Assembly: GCA_036506275.1 (NCBI GenBank)
Contig: DASXSB010000099.1
Location: 1 to 62,852, forward strand
Direction of reading: 5' to 3'
Source of the DNA: DASXSB01 sp036506275
GTDB taxonomy: Bacteria > Methylomirabilota > Methylomirabilia > Rokubacteriales > CSP1-6
DNA: 62,852 bases
Shown: positions 15,373 to 23,885 of the stretch, piece by piece
Position numbering within the stretch: position 1 is the stretch's first letter
How the letters are laid out: each line of letters begins with the position of its first letter
Made by a program: the position numbers and the translations under genes
The notes under the pieces: generated by a model
Seen by the model: the letters and a program-made list of their open reading frames with translations, nothing else
Database searches by the model: none
What the model was told of the DNA's origin: nothing

Positions 15373-18237
15373 TCAACCGAGGTACGTTTGCGGCTCGATC
15401 GCGGCGATGGCGTCCGCCGCGGCGGCAGCTCGCGCCATGTCGCCGGAGAGCAGGTAGGCGTGCAGCAGCGGCCGGCGCACCATCGCACTGAGCCACGCGC
15501 CGCCGCCGAGAACGGACAGCGCCTGCTCGCCGATGCGGACGACGCTCGGCCCGTCGCGCAAGAGGGCGAGGGTATGCGTCAGCTCGTGCGCGAGGATCGA
15601 AATGATCGGGACGTTGCCGCTCGCGAGGAGAGGCTCCCAGTTGCGCATGTTGTAGGCGAGGCCCGCGCGTACCCGACCCGTGTACGTCAGCGCCGTGCCG
15701 AGACACGTACCCAGCGGGCTTCCCAATCGCTCATACAACGCGACGGCCCGGCCGGCCCACTCGACGCTCTTCGCGGGCACGCCCCGGTGAAGATAGAGGT
15801 GCGCGATGCGCTGATAGACCTGCCCCTTCTGCACGCTGTCGGGTTCATCGTCGGTAAGCCGTTCGATCGCCAGCAAATGGTCGATCGCGCGCGACTCGGC
15901 CCCATCGCCGTACCCCACCGCATACATGGTTTGCACATGCAAGTGGACCGCGACGATGTTCTGTCGGTCCCCGAGCCGCTCGTAGATGGCGAGCGCCTCT
16001 TCGGCCAGCCGGAGGCTCTGCTCGCCGTCCTGCAACTGGAAGTACGCAACGGGCATCATCTTGGCGAGGATGTCAGCGCGACCTTTGGCGTCGTCGGCGT
16101 CGACGAAGTCGAGCGCGCGTCGGTACAGCGTCATCGCTTCGGGGGCGGCAGCGGCGGCCGCCTTGTCGCCGGCCTTGACGAGATATTCGACTGCCTTGCG
16201 CGGATCGTTTCCGTGGGCGAAGTGATGAGCGAGCACGGCGTGGTATTCGACCAGCCGGTCGGCATACAGACGCTCGATGGCCCTCCCGATGTCGCGGTGC
16301 AGCTGCTGGCGACGACGCACGAGAATGGATTCGTAGGCCACATCTTGGATGATGGCGTGCTTGAAGAGGTATTCCGGCTCCGGAAAGAATCGCGTTTCGC
16401 GAACGAACTCGCCGCGCGTGAGCGTGTGGAGGTCGTCGGAAAGGCACGCGGGCGTGTCGGCGACTTCCGCGAGGAGGCGCTCGCCGAACTCGCGCCCGAT
16501 CACCGCTGCCACCTGCGCGGTGCGCTTGACGCGCTCGTCGAGGCGATCGAGACGCGCGCGCACGATGCCCTGAGCCGTCTCCGGAAATTCGAGGGTGCCC
16601 TTCAGGGCGTCGCCCCGCTCCCGCAGAGAGCGTACGATCTCCTCCACGAAGAAGGGGTTCCCCTCCGCCCGCTCGTGGAGGCGTCGGACGAGCGCCTCGG
16701 AAACGGCGCGGCCGTCGAGAAGACTCTGAATCAAGATCGTCGTCTCGGCTTCAGTCAAGACATCGACGGCGATCTGCCGATAGTACGTCTTGTCCGACCA
16801 CCGCACGCGATAGCCGGGCCGCTGCGTCGTCACGAGCAGTACACGGAGCGCGGCGAGGCTGTCGATGACGTAGGCCAGGTAGTCCTCGGAAGTCTGATCG
16901 ATCCAGTGCAGGTCTTCGACCACGAGGATGAGCGGCGCGCGACGGCTGCCCGCCACCGTCAACGCGCGAATGGCCTCGAAGGTCTTCTGGCGTTTCGCGG
17001 CGGCGCCGAGTGCCTTGATCGATTCCTCCGGCTGCAGTGTCAGCAACTCGCGGAGAAACGGCAGCGTCGACTGGAGTGAGGGGTCGAGGGCAAGCGCTCC
17101 CCGGCGAAGTTTCTCGTCGATCTGGAGCGTGTTGTCGCCGTCGTCGATCTGGAAGTTCGACCGTAGGATGTCGACGATCGGTGTGTACGGCGTGGACTGC
17201 GCGTAGGGGAGACACGCGCCGACCAGGTACGTCGCCCGCTCGCTCGCCAACGTGCGTCGAAATTCATGGACGAGCCGCGATTTTCCAGTGCCAGGGTCGG
17301 CCACCACGCCGACGACTTGGCCGCGGCCTTCGCGCACGCGCGCGAACGCCTCGCTCAGCAGCGCGAGCTCGCGGTCGCGGCCGACGAGCGGGCTCAGCCC
17401 CCGCTCTTCGCGAATTTCGAGCCGCGTGCGCCGACGTCGCCCGATAATGCGATGAACGCCAACCGGCTCTTGGAAGCCCTTCATTTCCATCCGTCCGAGG
17501 AACTCGCTGCGGACGTGTCCCTCCACGAGACGGTGCGTTGCCTCACCGATCAGGATCGCTCCGGGCTCGGCGCGGCTCTGCAGCCGCGCCGCCAGATTGG
17601 TGGTGTCCCCGACCGCGGTGTAGTCCATCCGCAAGTCGTCCCCGATGCGACCGACAACAACGAGCCCGGTGTTGAGCCCGAAGCGCACCCGGATCTCGAC
17701 ACCGTGCCGGCTGCGCTGCTCCTCGGACAGTCCCGCCATCGTCTCCCGGATGGCCAGCGCTGCCTGCACGGCGCGTTGTGCGTGTTCCTCGACGCCGAGA
17801 GGCGCACCGAACAACGCCATCACTCCGTCGCCAAGGAACTGGTTCACCGTGCCTTCGTAACGGTGGACGGATTCCGCCATGAGCCGAAGGATGCGGTCCA
17901 TGAGCTCGTGCATGGCTTCAGGATCGAGGCGCTCGGCAAGACGAGTCGATTCGACGACGTCGCAGAAGAGGACCGTAACCTGCTTGCGCTCGCCTTCGAG
18001 CGCGGATTTGGACGCCAGAATGCGGTCGGCGAGGTGCTTAGGAGTGTAGTTGTCTGCTGACCGCCGGTGGGCGTCCCCGGCCGCCTCCGGAACGGCGGTG
18101 CCACACTTGTTGCAGAAGCGTGACCCAGCGGGGAGCTCAACCCCGCATGCGACGCAGGTCACCACGAGGCGCGCGCCGCAGTGCAGGCAGAAGTTCGACT
18201 CGACCGGATTATCCCTGTGGCATCGCGAGCACTTCAC
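15373..18237 (-). CDS. Zinc-ribbon / class III nucleotide cyclase / AAA ATPase / TPR regulator (C-terminally truncated)
   Basis: Start is GTG 18237, with GGGGGA about 10 nt upstream; this aligns with the ATG of the paralog at 56.8 kb. Order: two zinc ribbons (VKCSRCHRDN, FCLHCG, CVACG, FCNKCG), a class III cyclase domain (about 85-230), an AAA/STAND ATPase (VVADPGTGKSRLV Walker A; LILVVEDLHWIDQ Walker B) and TPR repeats. The cyclase has metal Asp93 and Asp137, Asp211 and the transition-state pair Asn214/Arg218 (AVGDTTNLAARL), so catalysis looks possible. An in-frame TGA at 15373 removes the last roughly 216 residues. Such proteins are thought to be signal-dependent regulators; output unknown. 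Confidence 0.88.
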   Translation of the reverse strand: MKCSRCHRDNPVESNFCLHCGARLVVTCVACGVELPAGSRFCNKCGTAVPEAAGDAHRRSADNYTPKHLADRILASKSALEGERKQVTVLFCDVVESTRLAERLDPEAMHELMDRILRLMAESVHRYEGTVNQFLGDGVMALFGAPLGVEEHAQRAVQAALAIRETMAGLSEEQRSRHGVEIRVRFGLNTGLVVVGRIGDDLRMDYTAVGDTTNLAARLQSRAEPGAILIGEATHRLVEGHVRSEFLGRMEMKGFQEPVGVHRIIGRRRRTRLEIREERGLSPLVGRDRELALLSEAFARVREGRGQVVGVVADPGTGKSRLVHEFRRTLASERATYLVGACLPYAQSTPYTPIVDILRSNFQIDDGDNTLQIDEKLRRGALALDPSLQSTLPFLRELLTLQPEESIKALGAAAKRQKTFEAIRALTVAGSRRAPLILVVEDLHWIDQTSEDYLAYVIDSLAALRVLLVTTQRPGYRVRWSDKTYYRQIAVDVLTEAETTILIQSLLDGRAVSEALVRRLHERAEGNPFFVEEIVRSLRERGDALKGTLEFPETAQGIVRARLDRLDERVKRTAQVAAVIGREFGERLLAEVADTPACLSDDLHTLTRGEFVRETRFFPEPEYLFKHAIIQDVAYESILVRRRQQLHRDIGRAIERLYADRLVEYHAVLAHHFAHGNDPRKAVEYLVKAGDKAAAAAAPEAMTLYRRALDFVDADDAKGRADILAKMMPVAYFQLQDGEQSLRLAEEALAIYERLGDRQNIVAVHLHVQTMYAVGYGDGAESRAIDHLLAIERLTDDEPDSVQKGQVYQRIAHLYLHRGVPAKSVEWAGRAVALYERLGSPLGTCLGTALTYTGRVRAGLAYNMRNWEPLLASGNVPIISILAHELTHTLALLRDGPSVVRIGEQALSVLGGGAWLSAMVRRPLLHAYLLSGDMARAAAAADAIAAIEPQTYLG

Positions 18238-18287
18238 GTCGGTTGTCCCCCGCGATTCCGCGCTCTCACGATATGAAGGCGTACCGG

Positions 18288-18317
18288 AGAGTAGCCGACC
18301 GGGATCGAGACCGTCAA
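18288..18317 (-). promoter_or_regulatory. Sigma-70-type promoter for the cyclase/ATPase gene
   Basis: On the minus strand TTGACG and TACTCT are separated by 18 nt, giving a leader of about 45 nt before the GTG at 18237. The -35 hexamer and spacing equal those of the recA promoter at 27.25 kb. Confidence 0.5.
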
Positions 18318-18418
18318 CCGAGCGCGCGGACGAGTCCACTCGGCAACGCAGTGTCGCGCGCGCGCGATCCCCGCTGCTCGGCACCAGACGCTATCGATCA
18401 ACGCGCAGCGATCGCACG

Positions 18419-18424
18419 TATAAT
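18419..18424 (+). promoter_or_regulatory. -10 box (TATAAT) immediately upstream of rimO
   Basis: Consensus TATAAT ends 9 nt before the rimO ATG, leaving only 2-3 nt of possible leader and no Shine-Dalgarno sequence. No good -35 is visible. Consistent with a leaderless transcript. Confidence 0.5.
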
Positions 18425-18433
18425 GGCTTGCCC

Positions 18434-19750
18434 ATGAAGGTCCATCTCACCACGCTCGGCTGCCCCAAGAACCAGGTCGATTCCGAGCTGATGCTCGGCA
18501 TGCTCGACGCGGCCGGTTTTCCGCTCGCGGAGCGGGCGGAGGACGCGGAGTGCGTCATCGTCAACACGTGCGCATTCATCGACCGCGCCCGCGAGGAGTC
18601 GGTGAACACGATCCTGGAACTGGCGCGGCTGAAGGAGAGCGGCTCGTGCCGCGCGCTCATCGTCACCGGTTGCTTGACCCAGCGCTACGGCGCCGAGATC
18701 CTCAGAGAGCTGCCCGAGATCGACGGGATCCTCGGCACGTCCGACCTCCCGCGCATCGTCGACCTCGTGCGGCAGGCGTCGAATCGCCACGACTGGGCGA
18801 CGGCGGCGCCTCCCGGATATCTCTACGACGCCACCACCCCGCGCCTGCTCACCACGCGCGTGCCCTATGCGTACGTGAAGATCGCCGAGGGCTGCGACAT
18901 GGGGTGCACGTTCTGCGCGATTCCGCAGTTCCGCGGCAAGCACCGGAGCCGCCCGCTCCGGGACGTCGTGCGTGAAGTGGAAGGCCTCGCGGGCCGCGGC
19001 ATCCAGGAAGCGATCCTGGTCTCCCAGGACACGCTCGCCTACGGCCGCGATCTTCCCGGCAACGGCGACATCGGCGATCTCCTCCATGCGCTCGGTGAGA
19101 CGCGGATGCCGTGGATCCGGCCGATGTACCTGCATCCCGCCCACGTGAACGACCGCCTCCTCGCCCGGTGGGCGACGGCGCGGGTGGTGCCCTATCTCGA
19201 TCTGCCCATCCAGCACGCCGACGACGGCATCCTCCGCGCCATGCGGCGCGCGGTGACGGCGCGTCGGATGAAGGAGATCGTGGCCGACTTTCGCGCCGCC
19301 ATCCCCGGCCTCACCGTGCGCACCACCGTGCTCGTCGGATTTCCCGGAGAGACGGAGGCGGCGCTGGAGCGGCTCGTCGAATTCCTGGACGACGTGCGTT
19401 TCGATCGCCTGGGTGTCTTCACGTACTCCCCGGAGGAGGGCACGCCGTCGCCGGGCTACGCTGATCAGGTGCCGGCGGAGGTGGCGGCCGAGCGCGCGGC
19501 ACGCATCCAGGAGGGCCAGGATCGGATCGCGTGGGAGCGCGCGGAAAAGCTCGTGGGGAGCGTGCACGAGGTGCTCGTGGACGGACCCAGCGAGGATCCC
19601 GCGTTTCCGTGGGAAGGGCGCACCGCGGGGCAGGCGCCGGAGATCGACGGCGTGGTGTATCTGCGCGACCGCGATCTCACGCCCGGCCGTTTCGCGCGCG
19701 TCCGCGTCGTCGAGGTGGAAGGCTACGAGCTCGTCGGCGAGCGCGCCTGA
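18434..19750 (+). CDS. rimO: Ribosomal protein S12 methylthiotransferase RimO
   Basis: Radical-SAM enzyme that methylthiolates an aspartate of ribosomal protein S12. 438 residues in the family layout: an N-terminal UPF0004 domain with cluster cysteines (MKVHLTTLGCPKNQVDSELM), a radical SAM core with C-x3-C-x2-C (EGCDMGCTFCAIPQ) and a C-terminal TRAM domain (EVLVDGPSEDPAF). The opening LTTLGCPKNQVDSE separates RimO from MiaB. The much longer open frame upstream belongs to the divergent gene. Heads the run rimO-pgpA-cinA-TPR-thpR-patatin. Confidence 0.96.
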   Translation: MKVHLTTLGCPKNQVDSELMLGMLDAAGFPLAERAEDAECVIVNTCAFIDRAREESVNTILELARLKESGSCRALIVTGCLTQRYGAEILRELPEIDGILGTSDLPRIVDLVRQASNRHDWATAAPPGYLYDATTPRLLTTRVPYAYVKIAEGCDMGCTFCAIPQFRGKHRSRPLRDVVREVEGLAGRGIQEAILVSQDTLAYGRDLPGNGDIGDLLHALGETRMPWIRPMYLHPAHVNDRLLARWATARVVPYLDLPIQHADDGILRAMRRAVTARRMKEIVADFRAAIPGLTVRTTVLVGFPGETEAALERLVEFLDDVRFDRLGVFTYSPEEGTPSPGYADQVPAEVAAERAARIQEGQDRIAWERAEKLVGSVHEVLVDGPSEDPAFPWEGRTAGQAPEIDGVVYLRDRDLTPGRFARVRVVEVEGYELVGERA

Positions 19751-19790
19751 GCCCGTCGCGGCGTCACGTCCGATCGGCACGGGGCTGGCC

Positions 19791-20228
19791 GTGCTGGTGG
19801 CGACGGTGGCCGGCGCCGGCTACGCGCCGCTCGCGCCCGGCACTGCCGGCAGCGCCGTCGCGCTCCTGATTCTCTGGCTCGTGCCGTTCTCCCGCGCCGG
19901 CCTCGTCGTCTTCTTCCTCGTCGTGACCGTGGCCGGCATCTGGGCCGCCCACGTGGCCGAGCAGAAGCTCGGGGGCAAGGATCCCGGTGAGATCGTCATC
20001 GACGAGGTGGCGGGGATGATCCTGTCCGTCCTCGCGCTGCCGCTCACCGCGCCCGTGCTCCTGGCCGGCTTCGTTCTCTTCCGGCTCTTCGACATCGTGA
20101 AGCCGTTTCCCGCCGCGCGCAGCCAGCGCTTGCCCGGTGGTTTCGGGATCATGACCGACGATCTCGTGGCCGGCCTCTACGCGCTCGCGGTCCTCCTCGT
20201 CGCGCGCGCCGCGTTCGGGTGGCCGTGA
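19791..20228 (+). CDS. pgpA: Phosphatidylglycerophosphatase A
   Basis: Dephosphorylates phosphatidylglycerol phosphate in the inner membrane, the last step of phosphatidylglycerol synthesis. The family core is clear: GYAPLAPGTAGS, KDPGEIVIDEVAGM, VLFRLFDIVKPFPA and GGFGIMTDDLVAGLYA. Several hydrophobic segments are present. The first usable start is GTG 19791, 40 nt after rimO; in-frame codons before it (an ATC at 19773) would add six residues, so the true start is uncertain. The stop overlaps the cinA start. Confidence 0.9.
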   Translation: MLVATVAGAGYAPLAPGTAGSAVALLILWLVPFSRAGLVVFFLVVTVAGIWAAHVAEQKLGGKDPGEIVIDEVAGMILSVLALPLTAPVLLAGFVLFRLFDIVKPFPAARSQRLPGGFGIMTDDLVAGLYALAVLLVARAAFGWP

Positions 20229-21460
20229 CACCACTGGCGCGCGTCGTGAGCATCGGCACCGCAGCGCTCCTGGCTCCCGTCGATCCCGACGGCGCCGCCG
20301 CCGTGGCTGCGCTCGCGGCGGCCGGCATTCCGGTGGCGAGCCGCGTGGTCATCGACGAGGACGACGGCGCCGCCGACCAGGCGCTCGCCGGCGACGCCGA
20401 TCTCACCGTCGTCATCGCCCCGCCCGACGGCGCCGGCGCCGACGTCGCCCGCCGCGGGGTGGCGCGCGCGGTGGGGACACGGTTGGTGCTGAGCGACCGC
20501 GTCCTCGCGCTCCTCGACGAGCATCACCGCCGCCGCGATCGACCCACCCCGCGCGCGGCCGAGCGCCGCGCTCTCGTGCCCCAGGGGGCGGCGGTGTGGG
20601 CCACCGCGGACGGCCAGCCCGCGTGGACGCTCGACACTGCGCGGGGCGCGTTCCTCGTGGTCCCGCGCGGAAGCGACCTCCGCGGCGCCTTCGAGCAACA
20701 GGTGGCGACGCTGGCAACGAGCCGCCTCGGCGGCCGCGGCGTCGTCACCGTCCGCATTCTCAAGACGACGGGCGTGACGCTGGCGGACGTGGAGGAGCGA
20801 GTGGCCGGTGTGGACACGAAGGAGTACGACGTCACGCTGACCGCGCTCCCCGTCGACGCCGACGTGTGGGTCCGCATCCGCGCCCGGGGCGCCACCGCCG
20901 CCGAGGCGACGGAGGCGCTGGCGACGGTGGAGCGGCGCGTCGCGGACGTGCTGGGCGCCGACTGCTACGGTCGCGACGACGATTCGCTGGAGGGGGTGGT
21001 GGGGGAGCTCCTGCGCGAGCGCCGTCTCTCGCTCTCGGTGGCGGAGTCCTGCACGGGCGGGCTTCTCGGGCACCGTCTCACCAACGTCGCGGGATCGTCC
21101 ACCTACTTCGAGCGCGGCGTCGTGGTCTATTCCAACCGCGCCAAGCAGGAGCTCCTCGGCGTCCCCGACACGGTGCTGCGCGCGCACGGCGCCGTCAGCG
21201 CGGAGACGGCGGAGGCGATGGTGCGCGGTGTGTGCGAGCGGGCGGGCAGCGCGTGCGGCATCGCCGTCACCGGGATCGCGGGCCCGGACGGCGGCAGCGA
21301 CGCCAAGCCGGTGGGAACGGTGTTCATCGGCGTCGGCGTGTCGGGCGCGGTGGCCTGCCAGCGGTTCCTGTTCCACGGTGATCGCGTGGCCGTGAAGTGG
21401 CAATCGTCGCAGCGGGGACTTGATATGCTCCGAAGACGCCTGCTCGACATCACACAGTGA
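20219..21460 (+). CDS. cinA: CinA family protein with degenerate N-terminal domain and intact amidohydrolase domain
   Basis: The C-terminal half (about 260-413) is a clear nicotinamide-nucleotide amidohydrolase: SVAESCTGGLLGHRLTNVAG, YFERGVVVYSNRAKQELLGV, GIAGPDGGSDAKPVGTVFI. It recycles NMN to NaMN. The N-terminal MoCF/COG1058 half is hardly recognisable: the opening SIGTAALLAPVDPDG stands where the family has a GTELL motif, and the GGLGPT stretch is absent, so the ADP-ribose/CoA pyrophosphatase function is probably lost. GTG at 20219 or 20225 (the latter gives a GTGA overlap with pgpA). The position before thpR and recA is a conserved bacterial arrangement. Confidence 0.87.
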   Translation: MAVTPLARVVSIGTAALLAPVDPDGAAAVAALAAAGIPVASRVVIDEDDGAADQALAGDADLTVVIAPPDGAGADVARRGVARAVGTRLVLSDRVLALLDEHHRRRDRPTPRAAERRALVPQGAAVWATADGQPAWTLDTARGAFLVVPRGSDLRGAFEQQVATLATSRLGGRGVVTVRILKTTGVTLADVEERVAGVDTKEYDVTLTALPVDADVWVRIRARGATAAEATEALATVERRVADVLGADCYGRDDDSLEGVVGELLRERRLSLSVAESCTGGLLGHRLTNVAGSSTYFERGVVVYSNRAKQELLGVPDTVLRAHGAVSAETAEAMVRGVCERAGSACGIAVTGIAGPDGGSDAKPVGTVFIGVGVSGAVACQRFLFHGDRVAVKWQSSQRGLDMLRRRLLDITQ

Positions 21461-21471
21461 GGGAATACGCC

Positions 21472-22236
21472 ATGCTGAAGACAATCGCGCTCGTGTGGCT
21501 GGCGGGGGTCGCGCTCGGTGGTTGCGTCACGCAGTTTTCCTCCTTCGACCGTGGCGTCGCGCTCTACGGCGCCGGGAACTGGGAGGGGGCGCTCGTCGCC
21601 TTCAACGACGCCGTGACCGAGGAGCCGTCGGGAGCGACCTACAACAATCGGGGCGCCGCCCTCATGCGCCGCGGGGACGTGGACGCGGCCATCGACGACT
21701 TCACGCGCGGCCTCGCCCTCACGCCGGGCGACGCCGATCTCCTCTACAACCGCGGCAACGCCTATACCGCGCGCGGCCGCTACCGGGAAGCCCTCGCCGA
21801 CTACAACGAGGCGGTGGCGATGGCGCCGTTGTACGCGAAGGCGTACTTCAACCGCGGCAGCGTCCGCGCCCGCGTCGGCGACCGCGCCGGCGCCGTCGCG
21901 GACTGGCGCTACGCCATCGGCATCGAGCGGGACGCCGACGCCCGCGCGGCCATGCAACGCGCGACCGGACTCGACATCGTCTACGCCACCGACACCGGCC
22001 GGCTCGGTGGGGTGACGGTGGCGCCGACGGCCACGGGCGAAATGTCGGCGCTGCCGGCACTCCCGGCGGCCGCGGGCGGCGCGCCCGCCGATCTCGCCGC
22101 GCGTGGCCTCGCGCGCGCGATTGCCGGCGACACGTGGGGCGCCCAGGACGACCTGCGCCGCGCGCTCGCGAGCGAGCCGGACGCCGCCCGCCGCGCCCTC
22201 ATCGAGCGGGTCCTCCGCGCCGTGGAAGGACGATAG
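21472..22236 (+). CDS. TPR-repeat lipoprotein
   Basis: 254 residues from ATG 21472, with GAGGGA about 7 nt upstream. The signal peptide ends in a lipobox (VALGGC), so the protein is probably a lipoprotein. Three to four TPR units follow (GATYNNRGAALMRRGDVDAA, ADLLYNRGNAYTARGRYREA, AKAYFNRGSVRARVGDRAGA), the NRG pattern resembling NlpI. A further repeat sits near the C-terminus. Likely a scaffold on the outer membrane. Inserted between cinA and thpR in the same operon. Confidence 0.85.
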   Translation: MLKTIALVWLAGVALGGCVTQFSSFDRGVALYGAGNWEGALVAFNDAVTEEPSGATYNNRGAALMRRGDVDAAIDDFTRGLALTPGDADLLYNRGNAYTARGRYREALADYNEAVAMAPLYAKAYFNRGSVRARVGDRAGAVADWRYAIGIERDADARAAMQRATGLDIVYATDTGRLGGVTVAPTATGEMSALPALPAAAGGAPADLAARGLARAIAGDTWGAQDDLRRALASEPDAARRALIERVLRAVEGR

Positions 22237-22799
22237 CGACCGTCCGCACGTTCGTCGCCGTCCTTCTCGATGCGGCGGTGCGCGCGCGCCTCGGCGACGT
22301 CATCGAGAAGCTGCGCCCCCTCGTGCCGGGCGTGGCGTGGGTGGCGCCGGACAATCTTCATCTCACGGTGAAGTTCCTGGGCGGTGTCGACGAGGGGCGT
22401 CTGGCCGACGTCACCGCTGCGCTCGCGCGAGCCGCGCGCGCGGCGCCTCCGTTCGATCTCCACGTGCTGGGTCTGGGCGCGTTTCCCTCCGCCACGCGCC
22501 CGCGCGTTCTGTGGGCCGGTGTGGCCGCGGGCGCCGAGCCCCTCACGCGTCTTGCCTCGGCGGTCGACGACGTTCTCGGCGCCACCGGCTTCGCTCGCGA
22601 GGACCGTGCCTTCTCGCCCCATGTGACGTTCGGCCGCGTGCGCGAGCCGCGACGTCAGCCCGCTCTCGCGGATACCCTCGACGCCCGCCGCGACTTCGGA
22701 CACGTGCAGGTCACGAAGCTGTCGCTGATGCGCAGTGACCTCTCGCCTCGCGGCGCGCGTTACACCGAGCTCGCCGCCATACCGCTCACCGGTGCGTGA
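22233..22799 (+). CDS. thpR: RNA 2',3'-cyclic phosphodiesterase (LigT/ThpR family)
   Basis: 2H phosphoesterase hydrolysing 2',3'-cyclic phosphates on RNA. Both H-x-T motifs are present (NLHLTVKFLG and FSPHVTFGRV) along with the C-terminal strand LSLMRSDLSPRGARYTELA. The first strand (VRTFVAVLLD) lies upstream of every in-frame ATG, GTG or TTG. The only plausible initiator is ATA 22233, which overlaps the previous stop as ATAG and follows a GGAAGG stretch closely. The next canonical codon would delete the first beta-strand. The start is therefore uncertain; the family is secure. The stop overlaps the patatin gene by 8 nt. Confidence 0.9.
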   Translation: MATVRTFVAVLLDAAVRARLGDVIEKLRPLVPGVAWVAPDNLHLTVKFLGGVDEGRLADVTAALARAARAAPPFDLHVLGLGAFPSATRPRVLWAGVAAGAEPLTRLASAVDDVLGATGFAREDRAFSPHVTFGRVREPRRQPALADTLDARRDFGHVQVTKLSLMRSDLSPRGARYTELAAIPLTGA

Positions 22800-23736
22800 G
22801 CTCGTGGCGGCGCTGGCGGCGCTCGTGGTGGCGCTCGTCGCCGCCGACGGAGCCGCGTGCGAGCGCGCGCGCGGCCCTCTCGACGCGCCCGTCGCCCTCG
22901 TGCTGTCGGGCGGCGGGGCGAAGGGCGCCTGGGAGGCCGGCGTCGCCATCACGTTCGTCGAAGAGCGTCTCCCCGTCGCCCTCGTCGCCGGCTCGTCGGC
23001 GGGCGCGCTCAACGCCGCCATGCTCGCCGACGGCCGGCTCGCGCGCCTGGAAACACTGTGGCGCACGCTCACCCGCGACCAGGTCTACGCGCTCCGCGCC
23101 TCCGTCGTGGCCTCCGGATTCCTGCCGGGCTTCGTGAGCCTCTTCGCCGTCGACCGCGCGCGCTCGCTCTTTGACGCCGGCCCCCTGCGCGCGCTCGTCA
23201 CCGAGACGCTGGACCTGGAGCGCGTGCGGCGGTCGCCGACGCGGCTGCTCGTGGTCACCGCCGACCTCGCGCGCCGAGCGCCGCGGATCTTCGACAACGC
23301 GACGATCACGGTGGATGCGCTCATGGCGGCGGCGGCAGTCCCGGGCGCCTTTCCGCCCGTCGACGTCGACGGTGATCTCCTCGTCGACGGCGGCCTCGTG
23401 GGACGGGCGCCCATACTCGAGGCGCTCGCGGCGGGCACGCCGGTGGCGCGCGCGATCGTCGTGATGAGCTACGCCCCCGGCGAAGGCGGTCGGGCGCCGA
23501 CCACGCTCCGGCGCACGCTGGAGGAGGCGCTCGAGATGGCGATGATCCATCAGATCCGCCGCGACACCGAGCTCGCGCAGCTCAAGTATCCCGCCGTCGA
23601 CGTGCATCTCCTGACACCGTCGACGCCGCTCGCCCTCCGTCCGCTCGACTTCGACACGGCGGGGATGGCGGCCGCCCTCGATCGCGGTCGTGCGGACGCC
23701 GCCGCCTGTCTCGAGCGCTGGCGCGGGGGCCGCTAG
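22792..23736 (+). CDS. Secreted patatin-like phospholipase
   Basis: 314 residues from GTG 22792. The N-terminus is hydrophobic (VRELVAALAALVVALVAADG) and looks like a signal peptide. The patatin core is complete: oxyanion GGGAKG, nucleophile elbow G-S-S-A-G with the catalytic Ser, and the DGG aspartate (DGDLLVDGGLVGRAP), giving a Ser-Asp dyad acyl hydrolase. Probably acts on lipids in the periplasm or membrane. Last gene of the rimO run; it converges on the deacetylase gene. Confidence 0.92.
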   Translation: MRELVAALAALVVALVAADGAACERARGPLDAPVALVLSGGGAKGAWEAGVAITFVEERLPVALVAGSSAGALNAAMLADGRLARLETLWRTLTRDQVYALRASVVASGFLPGFVSLFAVDRARSLFDAGPLRALVTETLDLERVRRSPTRLLVVTADLARRAPRIFDNATITVDALMAAAAVPGAFPPVDVDGDLLVDGGLVGRAPILEALAAGTPVARAIVVMSYAPGEGGRAPTTLRRTLEEALEMAMIHQIRRDTELAQLKYPAVDVHLLTPSTPLALRPLDFDTAGMAAALDRGRADAAACLERWRGGR

Positions 23737-23762
23737 CATGGACGGGGCGGCGCACCCGGTCG

Positions 23763-23885
23763 TTACGACGCGCCGTGGGCGAGCTTGTGTCGGAGCCAGC
23801 GCCATTCCAGGCGCCGACGCTGAGCATCGGTCAGGATCATGTCGACGCGCCGCTCGGCGAGCCAGTCGAGCAGCGTTCCACCGGC
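23763..23885 (-). other. Out-of-frame natural C-terminus of the polysaccharide deacetylase-like gene
   Basis: Reading one base back at about 23880 (GGTGGAACG on the coding strand) restores a well-formed tail: PVGTLLDWLAERRVDMILTD, then a basic helix ending in HKLAHGAS and TAA at 23763-23765. In the frame as sequenced the protein instead ends in a Ser/Gly-rich nonsense-like tail at 23837. A single missing base (a C on the plus strand near 23877-23882) explains both. Confidence 0.7.

Noticed and set aside
15373..15375. TGA as a recoded selenocysteine or tryptophan codon
   Set aside because: No SECIS-like hairpin follows and the protein family has no selenoprotein precedent; TGA is used as an ordinary stop throughout the window.
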